This document shows, in pieces, positions 28,022 through 33,540 of a stretch of DNA of 33,540 nt (position 1 is the first letter of the stretch; the number at the start of each line of letters is the position of its first letter). Origin of the DNA: Ectothiorhodospiraceae bacterium (GTDB taxonomy: Bacteria > Pseudomonadota > Gammaproteobacteria > Nitrococcales > Halorhodospiraceae); contig PUNM01000123.1 in NCBI GenBank assembly GCA_003552625.1, forward strand, positions 1-33,540, given 5' to 3'. The translations under genes were made by a program, and so were the position numbers. The notes under the pieces are model-generated. The model did no database searches, had not been told where the DNA came from, and saw only the letters and a program-made list of their open reading frames with translations.

Positions 28022-30766
28022 ATGACGGACAGCTTCAACTCCCGGAGCACCCTGCAGGCCGGGGACACAAACTACGAGATCTTCAGTCTCGATGGACCGC
28101 GGCGCGAGTATGATGTCGATCGCCTGCCCTACTCCCTGAAGATCCTGCTCGAGAATCTGCTGCGTACCGAGGACGGCGTCAACGTCACCCGGGAGCACAT
28201 CGAAGCGGTCCTCAACTGGGACCCCAAAGCAGTCCCCAAGGATCAGATCGCCTTTACGCCGGCGCGCGTGGTACTCCAGGACTTCACCGGCGTCCCTGCG
28301 GTGGTCGATCTGGCGGCCATGCGCGATGCCATGAAAGACCTCGGGGGTGACCCGAGTAAGATCAATCCGCTCTCCCCGGCCGACTTGGTCGTCGACCACT
28401 CGGTGATGGTGGACCACTTCGGCAATCGCCAGGCGCTCAAGCTCAATACCGAGATCGAGTTCCAGCGCAACCGCGAGCGCTACGAGTTCCTGCGCTGGGG
28501 ACAGACGGCCTTCTCGAACTTCCGCGTGGTGCCGCCGGGCACCGGTATCGTTCACCAGGTCAACCTGGAATACCTGGGCCAGGTTGTGTTCCGGAACGAC
28601 GACGGCCAGACACCGCAAGCCTACCCGGACACGCTGGTTGGCACCGACTCGCACACAACCATGATCAACGGCCTCGGCATCCTCGGCTGGGGCGTCGGCG
28701 GAATCGAGGCCGAAGCAGCCATGCTCGGCCAGCCCATCAGCATGCTCGTGCCCGAGGTGGTCGGCTTTCAGCTCGAGGGCAAACTTCCCGAAGGCGCTAC
28801 GGCCACCGACCTGGTGCTTACGGTCACCGAAATGCTGCGCAAGAAGGGAGTGGTCGGGAAGTTCGTGGAGTTTTATGGCGACGGCCTGGACCACCTCCCG
28901 CTGGCGGACCGGGCGACCATCGCCAACATGGCCCCCGAATACGGCGCCACCTGCGGTATCTTCCCGATCGATCAGGAGACGCTCAATTACATGGAGCTCT
29001 CCGGCCGCGAGCCGGAGCTCATCGAACTGACCGAGAAGTACGCCAAGGCCCAGGGTATGTGGCGGGAGACCGGCGGTCGCCACGCCGAGTACTCCGACAC
29101 CCTGAGCCTCGATCTCGGCACGGTGGTACCGAGCCTCGCCGGGCCCAAGCGGCCGCAGGACCGGGTCGCACTGACCGACGCCAAGGCGAACTTCCTCAAG
29201 ACCCTCGACGAGTACCTGGAGGCTCACCATGCTCTTCCGGCTACGGCCGAGGAGTCCAACTTCGCCGACGAGGGCGGCCATACCGCCCCGGGTACGAGCA
29301 ACGCCCATGAGCGCGGCTCCGTAGAGGTCGAGATCAACGGCCGCAAGGAGCAGCTCAAGCACGGAGCCGTGGTCATCGCCGCAATCACCTCCTGCACCAA
29401 TACCTCGAACCCGGCAGTGCTCGTCGCCGCCGGCCTGCTGGCACGTAAAGCGCGGGAGCGCGGTCTCGTGCCGAAACCCTGGGTCAAGACCAGCCTTGCG
29501 CCCGGATCCCAGGTCGTTCCGGCCTATCTGGACAAGGCCGGCTTGCTCGACGATCTCGATGCCCTCGGCTTCTCCGTCGTCGCCTTCGGCTGCACCACCT
29601 GCATCGGCAACTCAGGGCCGCTGCCGGAGGCGATCTCCGAAGGCATCCGCGAAGGCGACCTGTGCGTCACTTCCGTGCTCTCGGGCAACCGGAACTTCGA
29701 GGGGCGGATCCACCAGGACGTCCGCGCCAACTATCTCGCCTCGCCGCCGCTGGTTGTCGCCTACGCGCTTGCGGGGACCATGGCTTGCGATCTCTACAAC
29801 GAGCCTCTGGGCACCGACAGCGATGGGCAGCCCGTTTACCTGAGCGACATCTGGCCGTCCCAGCACGAGATCGCAGACCTCGTCCGGGGCAACATCTCGG
29901 CGGAGATGTACCGCAAGCACTACGCCAACGTCTTTGAAGGCGATGAGACCTGGCAGGCTATCGACGTTCCGGAGGGCGAACTCTACGACTGGAGGCCCTC
30001 CACTTACGTCAAGAATCCGCCTTACTTCCAGGGGATGAGCCGCCAGCCCGCGGCGCTTAACGACATCCGCGGCGCGCGCTGCCTGGTCTACGTGGGTGAC
30101 TCGATTACCACCGACCATATCTCCCCTGCGGGGGCCATCCACCCCGAAAGCCCGGCTGGACAGTATCTCCAGGAGCAGGGCGTGGAACCGAAGGACTTCA
30201 ACTCCTACGGCTCACGCCGCGGCAACCACGAAGTCATGATACGCGGCACGTTCGCCAACGTGCGCCTGCGCAACAAGATGGCGCCGGGCACCGAAGGAGG
30301 CTGGACGACACACGTTCCGAGCGGCCAGCAGATGGCGGTCTACGACGCCTCCATGCAGTACCAGCAGTCGGGTACGCCGCTGGTGGTACTGGCAGGCAAG
30401 GAATACGGCACGGGCTCGTCCCGCGATTGGGCGGCGAAGGGGACGAACCTCCTGGGGATCAAGGCGGTCATCGCCGAAAGTTACGAGCGCATCCACCGCT
30501 CCAACCTGGTCGGCTTCGGTGTCCTGCCGTTGCAATTCCGCGACGGCGAGAACGCCGAAAACCTCGGGTTGACCGGTCACGAGGCCTTCGACGTCATTGG
30601 AATCACCGAGCAACCGGAACAGGTGGACGTTATCGCCCGCCGGGATGATGGGGCCGAAGTGCGCTTCAAAGCTCGTGTCCGGGTTGATACCCCGCAGGAG
30701 TGGGCCTATTACCGGCACGGCAGCATCCTGCACTACGTGCTGCGGACCCTGGCGAGAACAGCCTGA
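28022..30766 (+). CDS. acnA: Aconitate hydratase AcnA
   Basis: Citrate to isocitrate isomerase of the citric acid and glyoxylate cycles, with a [4Fe-4S] cluster. 914 residues, the AcnA/IRP1 type. The cluster ligands are Cys458 ([10 protein letters not shown]), Cys524 and Cys527 ([13 protein letters not shown]), with the same spacing as E. coli AcnA. Other motifs: [36 protein letters not shown] and, in the mobile C-terminal domain, [16 protein letters not shown] and [19 protein letters not shown]. An acidic insert near residues 403-432 ([12 protein letters not shown]) is variable in the family. The ATG at 28022 follows GGAGGG. It supplies isocitrate to the isocitrate lyase encoded 3 kb away. 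A hairpin lies 16 bases after the stop. Confidence 0.98.
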   Translation: MTDSFNSRSTLQAGDTNYEIFSLDGPRREYDVDRLPYSLKILLENLLRTEDGVNVTREHIEAVLNWDPKAVPKDQIAFTPARVVLQDFTGVPAVVDLAAMRDAMKDLGGDPSKINPLSPADLVVDHSVMVDHFGNRQALKLNTEIEFQRNRERYEFLRWGQTAFSNFRVVPPGTGIVHQVNLEYLGQVVFRNDDGQTPQAYPDTLVGTDSHTTMINGLGILGWGVGGIEAEAAMLGQPISMLVPEVVGFQLEGKLPEGATATDLVLTVTEMLRKKGVVGKFVEFYGDGLDHLPLADRATIANMAPEYGATCGIFPIDQETLNYMELSGREPELIELTEKYAKAQGMWRETGGRHAEYSDTLSLDLGTVVPSLAGPKRPQDRVALTDAKANFLKTLDEYLEAHHALPATAEESNFADEGGHTAPGTSNAHERGSVEVEINGRKEQLKHGAVVIAAITSCTNTSNPAVLVAAGLLARKARERGLVPKPWVKTSLAPGSQVVPAYLDKAGLLDDLDALGFSVVAFGCTTCIGNSGPLPEAISEGIREGDLCVTSVLSGNRNFEGRIHQDVRANYLASPPLVVAYALAGTMACDLYNEPLGTDSDGQPVYLSDIWPSQHEIADLVRGNISAEMYRKHYANVFEGDETWQAIDVPEGELYDWRPSTYVKNPPYFQGMSRQPAALNDIRGARCLVYVGDSITTDHISPAGAIHPESPAGQYLQEQGVEPKDFNSYGSRRGNHEVMIRGTFANVRLRNKMAPGTEGGWTTHVPSGQQMAVYDASMQYQQSGTPLVVLAGKEYGTGSSRDWAAKGTNLLGIKAVIAESYERIHRSNLVGFGVLPLQFRDGENAENLGLTGHEAFDVIGITEQPEQVDVIARRDDGAEVRFKARVRVDTPQEWAYYRHGSILHYVLRTLARTA

Positions 30767-30782
30767 GGCCCGGAAGGTGTGT

Positions 30783-30819
30783 GTGCTCGCCGCTTCCTAC
30801 CTCCGGAGGCGGCGAGCAC
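30783..30819 (+). terminator. Hairpin downstream of acnA
   Basis: GTGCTCGCCGC (30783-30793) pairs with GCGGCGAGCAC (30809-30819), an 11-base-pair perfect stem whose loop contains CTCCGGAG. No U-run follows, so it may be an incomplete terminator or mRNA 3' stabiliser; the main terminator is 140 bases on. Confidence 0.6.
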
Positions 30820-30959
30820 GGCTCCGTACCCAACCGGCCGCGCGCGCCGGTCGTAAATCAGCGTATTGGCAGGGCTGGAGGCACCGTAAAGAGCACACCC
30901 TTGCCTGAACCGCAGGGGCTGACGGTGCAACGCGGTGTCGCAACGGAAAGTACCGACAA

Positions 30960-30985
30960 AAAAACGGGGCATTTGCCCCGTTTTT
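30960..30985. terminator. Bidirectional intrinsic terminator between acnA and pufA
   Basis: CGGGGC (30965-30970), loop ATTT and GCCCCG (30975-30980) are flanked by an A-run on the left and a T-run on the right. In both directions the transcript therefore ends in a hairpin with a U-tract, closing acnA on the plus strand and pufBA on the minus strand. Confidence 0.93.
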
Positions 30986-31016
30986 CTTCACCCTTCGCGT
31001 TCGAGGGTGCTTCCCG

Positions 31017-31057
31017 GGGGGACCTCTCCTGGCCCGGAGGCCTAGGGAGAGATCCCC
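31017..31057 (-). promoter_or_regulatory. Strong hairpin downstream of pufA
   Basis: A GGGGACCTCTCC-type arm (31017-31033) pairs with GGCC-TAGGGAGAGATCCCC (31039-31057) around CGGA, with one wobble and a small bulge. It lies about 20 bases after the pufA stop. In known puf operons a hairpin at this position, between pufA and pufL, protects the pufBA part of the mRNA; here no pufL follows. Confidence 0.75.
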
Positions 31058-31075
31058 GATATCCGGGCCGGGGTG

Positions 31076-31267
31076 TTAGACCTGCCGATGCAGGGCCTCC
31101 ACCTCTTCAGCCGTCTCCGTGACGGAGCCGACCGCGGTACCCTCGAGCCAGTTAAAGCGCTCGGTGCTGAGCAGGATGAAGTGGATCAGCAGGGCCAGGA
31201 CGGCCAGCCAGGCACCAATGCCGATCAGCACACGGCGCGGATCAAACAGCTTCCAGATTCTCCACAT
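31076..31267 (-). CDS. pufA: LH1-type light-harvesting alpha subunit
   Basis: Single-span antenna peptide that binds bacteriochlorophyll and carotenoid in the photosynthetic membrane. 63 residues: N-terminal [12 protein letters not shown], a membrane helix from about 13 to 36 with His29 as chlorophyll ligand, then FNW with Trp40. Trp at His+11 is the LH1-type hydrogen-bond partner of the pigment's acetyl group. A hydrophilic tail of about 22 residues follows, ending LHRQV. The ATG at 31267 follows pufB by 12 bases and its AAGGAG ribosome site overlaps the pufB stop, so the pair is coupled. No reaction-centre gene follows; a hairpin and a terminator do. Confidence 0.96.
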   Translation of the reverse strand: MWRIWKLFDPRRVLIGIGAWLAVLALLIHFILLSTERFNWLEGTAVGSVTETAEEVEALHRQV

Positions 31268-31279
31268 GGTTCAGTCTCC

Positions 31280-31507
31280 TTAACCAGCGATCGGGGCAAT
31301 GGACTGGACAGCGGCGGTCACGTTGTGAGCGCCCTCGATCAGGGAGCCGTAGCCCTCGGCACCCGGAATCCACGGACGCCAGGCCCAAGCGAGGAAGTGC
31401 GCCACGACGGCGACCGCCGTGAAGATCAGGAAGCTCTGCATAAAGATGCTGTGGAACTCCTTAGCTTCCTCATCGCTAAGGCCCGTCAGCGACATGTTAT
31501 CGGCCAT
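31280..31507 (-). CDS. pufB: LH1-type light-harvesting beta subunit with C-terminal extension
   Basis: Antenna beta peptide of 75 residues. Conserved pattern: [17 protein letters not shown] with His19, a membrane helix with His37 (AVVAHFLAW), the standard 18-residue spacing, and Trp46 at His+9, as in LH1 beta chains. The usual beta chain ends soon after WRPWIPG-EGY; here about 22 further residues follow ([20 protein letters not shown]), mildly hydrophobic and of unknown role. The ATG at 31507 has GGAGG nine bases upstream. It is first in a two-gene unit with pufA and divergent from a MotY-like gene across a 335-base gap rich in hairpins. Confidence 0.96.
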   Translation of the reverse strand: MADNMSLTGLSDEEAKEFHSIFMQSFLIFTAVAVVAHFLAWAWRPWIPGAEGYGSLIEGAHNVTAAVQSIAPIAG

Positions 31508-31540
31508 ACGTTTCGTCCTCCGTTCAGCGTTTCAGCCGGT

Positions 31541-31619
31541 ACCGCGCTCAACCCCCGCGCGGTAGGGGGTGTCGCCCACGCTAACGTGGGACTTTCCGTT
31601 GGACCGGATTGCTCCGGTC
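31541..31619 (-). promoter_or_regulatory. Three tandem hairpins in the pufB leader
   Basis: Three perfect stems follow one another just upstream of pufB: 31541-31547 with 31557-31563 (ACCGCGC/GCGCGGT), 31575-31580 with 31585-31590 (CCCACG/CGTGGG), and 31602-31608 with 31613-31619 (GACCGGA/TCCGGTC). A fourth weak one lies near 31631-31648. They would sit in the pufBA mRNA leader and may stabilise it or tune translation. The rest of the 31508-31842 gap holds no gene I can support. Only a weak minus-strand promoter-like pair (TTCGCA 31695-31690, TTACAA 31672-31667) was found, and no TGT-N12-ACA repressor site was seen. Confidence 0.6.
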
Positions 31620-31842
31620 GACCCCCGGGTTCTTCGGTTTCCGCGAAGCCCCGAGGCGAATTCGTGTTGTAAGGTACGCAGCGTTTCTTTGCGAATCCTC
31701 GTTCTCCACGATTGCTTGAGACAGTAACGCAAGGAAGGGGGGGTTGTGTGGTGGCGTATAACCGCACCCCGTTCTTCTCCTTGGCCTCGGCTCCTTCCCC
31801 AGCGCTTCAGTCCCCCGCAAACGTGCCGATAGCGAGGATATG

Positions 31843-32808
31843 ATGAAACATGCGACCCGCATCCTGGCAATTGTTGGCGCGGCGACTGCGGCAATTAGCG
31901 CTACCCCGGGCCTTGCTCAAAGCGACCAGACCTTTCGCGCGGATCCCCACTCAGCGCGCTGGCACGCCTTTGAGGGACGCTCGGGCTGCCACATCGCCCA
32001 CGAGGTTCCCAACCAGGGGGTTGCGCTAATCAGCTATCGCAAAGACGGCCGTCAATACCTGAGTTTTTTTGCCGACCGGCCACCGCGGAACGAGCAACGC
32101 GGTGATCTCTATATCGGCCTGCCCCCATGGGCCGGCGATGAACGAACCCATGTGGAACCGGTGCGGCTGCATGATGCCGAACGTACAATCCGTTTCAGTC
32201 AGCGCACAAGCCAGCGGCTTATTGCCGCACTGCGCAGCGGTCAGGAGCCGCAAATTCGTTACCCTGCCGGATACAGTGGAGAAACGCAGTGGGTCGGCCT
32301 TTCTCCGGCGGCATTTCAACACGCCCACCAGGTGTACCGGGCCTGTATTCAGCGCCACGAGCGCGTGGATGCGACAGCAGCCACACGGGGAGCGGTGATT
32401 CCCGGAGCCACCGGTGAGCCCACCGCCGATGCCGCAGGACCCGTCTGGGAGGGACAGCTCCCACGCCTGCCGCGCGGCCCCCGCGCCGAGGTGTATTTCG
32501 CCACAGCCAGCGACGATCTTACCCGGGACGCCATCGAGCGGATACGCGGCTTCGTCCGCGAGGTGGAGGACAACCCGCACTGGGGGGTCGTCCTGTCGGT
32601 GGGCTACGCCGACACCCGTGGCGGGGAAGCCATCAATGAAGAACTTGCACTAGCGAGAGCGGAATCGGTACGCGATGAGTTGGTACGGCTCGGATTACCC
32701 GAGGGCAGAATCGAGGTCGAAGCGCGGCTTCTCGATCCGGAAGAGATGGAACAGGATACCTACGAACTGGCCACCAATCGCCGGGTCGAATTGCGCACCG
32801 CTTTGTAG
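31843..32808 (+). CDS. motY: MotY-like flagellar T-ring protein (OmpA-type C-terminal domain)
   Basis: 321 residues. A signal peptide of about 25 residues (ending GLA before Gln) leads to the periplasm. The N-terminal domain (about 30-165) follows the pattern of Vibrio MotY: a Trp, a Cys in SGCHIAHEVPNQGVALISY, a GLPPW stretch, and a second Cys near residue 165 (YRACIQRHER) that may pair with the first. The C-terminal domain (about 210-320) is an OmpA-type peptidoglycan-binding fold with YFATASDDL, VGYADTRGGEAIN, LARAESVRDELVRLGLP and NRRVEL. In Vibrio MotY is part of the T ring that holds stator units at the motor; it is also found with proton-driven motors. ATG 31843 is preferred over 31840 for GAGG spacing. 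No other flagellar gene is in view. Confidence 0.82.
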   Translation: MKHATRILAIVGAATAAISATPGLAQSDQTFRADPHSARWHAFEGRSGCHIAHEVPNQGVALISYRKDGRQYLSFFADRPPRNEQRGDLYIGLPPWAGDERTHVEPVRLHDAERTIRFSQRTSQRLIAALRSGQEPQIRYPAGYSGETQWVGLSPAAFQHAHQVYRACIQRHERVDATAATRGAVIPGATGEPTADAAGPVWEGQLPRLPRGPRAEVYFATASDDLTRDAIERIRGFVREVEDNPHWGVVLSVGYADTRGGEAINEELALARAESVRDELVRLGLPEGRIEVEARLLDPEEMEQDTYELATNRRVELRTAL

Positions 32809-32881
32809 CGAAAAAATGCCGCGCTGAAAAGCTGATCATCGCCATTCCGCCCCTCAAGAAACCGGAAGAAGCGAATCCCCC

Positions 32882-33310
32882 ATGCCCCGGCTGAACATCG
32901 AGCTGCCCGAAACACTGCCTTTTTACACGGAACTGACCGTCCGGATCGACGACATCAACTACGGTCACCACCTCGGACACGACAGCCTCGTATCACTACT
33001 CCACGAGGCCCGCCTGCGCTTTCTCCGCCACCACGGCTTCAGCGAGGCCGACTGCGGCGACGGCTCCGGCATCGTGCTCGCCAGCCTCGAGGTCGCCTAC
33101 CAGGCAGAAGCCTTCCTGGGCGATACCTTGGTCATTGCAGTGGGCGTGGATTCACTCGGGCGCAGTGGTGCCGATCTACTCTACGCCGTTCACCGGGAAA
33201 GCGACCGGCAACCGATCGCCCGCGCCCGCACGGGAATCGTCTTCTTCGATTACCAAACGCGCCGGCCCAGACGCGTCCCGCAGGCGTTCCGTGAACGCTT
33301 CGGGGCCTGA
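32882..33310 (+). CDS. Hotdog-fold acyl-CoA thioesterase (4HBT family)
   Basis: 142 residues of the YbgC/FadM-type hotdog fold. The N-terminal strand ELTVRIDDINYGHHLGHDSLVSLLHEAR is the family's active-site segment (Asp/Asn and His before a long helix). Next come GIVLASLEVAYQAEAFLGDTLVIAVGVDSLGRSGADLLYAV and ARARTGIVFFDYQTRRPRRVP, which matches the usual C-terminal strand. The expected reaction is hydrolysis of an acyl-CoA; the substrate is not evident. ATG 32882 has only a weak purine run upstream. It may be co-transcribed with the MotY-like gene (73-base gap). A hairpin spans its stop codon. Confidence 0.88.
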   Translation: MPRLNIELPETLPFYTELTVRIDDINYGHHLGHDSLVSLLHEARLRFLRHHGFSEADCGDGSGIVLASLEVAYQAEAFLGDTLVIAVGVDSLGRSGADLLYAVHRESDRQPIARARTGIVFFDYQTRRPRRVPQAFRERFGA

Positions 33311-33316
33311 GCCCCG
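33301..33316. terminator. Hairpin over the thioesterase stop codon
   Basis: CGGGGC (33301-33306), loop CTGA and GCCCCG (33311-33316) place the TGA stop in the loop. There is no U-run on the plus strand. It could act at the 3' end of both the thioesterase gene and the convergent stress-protein gene. Confidence 0.4.
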
Positions 33317-33337
33317 AGCGTCCGCGCTGCCCCGCCA

Positions 33338-33540
33338 TCAGCCAAGGCCATCCCCGTAGAGCAGGACGTCACATTCCAGCTGCTGCGCAAGGCGACGAGC
33401 GACACTGCCAACGAGAGCGCCGCGCCATCCCGAGAGCCCCCGGGTGCCCATGGCGACCAAATCCGTGCCGCGCTCCTCTACAGCTGCAAGCAGACTCTTC
33501 ACCGGCTGGCCCGCCCGCGCCTCGTAGCGGTTGACCCGCC
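33338..33540 (-). CDS. Universal stress protein family, C-terminal part
   Basis: The gene runs off the right edge; the last 67 codons are present. They include VKSLLAAVEERGTDLVAMGTRG and then the nucleotide-binding pattern G-x2-G-x9-G-S (GTRG, nine residues, GS) of ATP-binding UspA proteins, followed by VARRLAQQLECDVLLY, the usual final helix and strand. The stop TGA is at 33340-33338. UspA-like proteins act in stress resistance in ways that are mostly unclear. It converges with the thioesterase gene, 27 bases apart. Confidence 0.9.
   Translation of the reverse strand, partial: RVNRYEARAGQPVKSLLAAVEERGTDLVAMGTRGLSGWRGALVGSVARRLAQQLECDVLLYGDGLG

Noticed and set aside
27965-29362. 465-codon open frame on the minus strand
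   Set aside because: Antisense to acnA, whose cluster cysteines and motifs are unmistakable.
31508-31842. PpsR/CrtJ-type TGT-N12-ACA site near pufB
   Set aside because: Every TGT on the plus strand of this gap was checked and none has ACA at the required distance.

Overview
The window reads as chromosomal DNA of a high-GC, phototrophic gammaproteobacterium. An LH1-type light-harvesting pair (pufB, pufA) makes it a purple bacterium. Several gene orders are typical of gammaproteobacteria: ftsK/lolA/rarA/serS, aat-bpt-infA facing clpA-clpS, and mnmA-hflD. A BCCT-type betaine carrier at the left edge and a MotY-like flagellar protein fit a motile, salt-adapted organism. The Ectothiorhodospiraceae (Halorhodospira-like purple sulfur bacteria) are the best guess. 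That placement is inferred from protein similarity recalled by eye, not from a database search.

Layout. 1-2404: 5' part of a BCCT transporter gene with an unrecognised small protein just upstream, then a divergent, possibly leaderless membrane protein gene. 2393-9585 (minus): a compact run thrH-yfcE-hrpA-tmcA, with TTG/GTG starts and a GTGA overlap. 9801-11538 (plus): a Bax-inhibitor-1/YccA-like membrane protein and cysB. 11548-18633: the conserved ftsK, lolA-rarA-serS block on the minus strand, interrupted by an opposite-strand membrane diguanylate cyclase. 18803-23402: the N-degron locus (aat, bpt, infA facing clpS-clpA), with infA and clpA separated by a perfect 13-bp hairpin. 23539-27957: isocitrate lyase with a strong terminator, a divergent LysR regulator, then mnmA-hflD. 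28022-30766: aconitase acnA. 30783-31842: terminators, then an orphan pufBA pair on the minus strand with several leader and trailer hairpins. 31843-33540: MotY-like T-ring protein, a hotdog thioesterase and the end of a universal stress protein.

How the genes work together. Isocitrate lyase and aconitase point to acetate use through the glyoxylate bypass, and the divergent LysR gene is the obvious candidate regulator. Aat and Bpt add N-terminal Leu/Phe to proteins, ClpS recognises these, and ClpA unfolds them for ClpP, so nearly the whole Leu/N-degron route (all but ClpP) sits in one 4.6-kb stretch. TmcA, MnmA, SerS, IF-1 and HrpA serve translation and RNA metabolism.

The most notable item is the pufBA pair. 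It has no pufL, pufM or pufC after it; instead a strong hairpin and a two-way terminator close the unit. It therefore looks like a stand-alone antenna operon, with a PufB that carries an unusual C-terminal extension. No insertion sequences, CRISPR arrays, tRNAs or rRNAs were seen.
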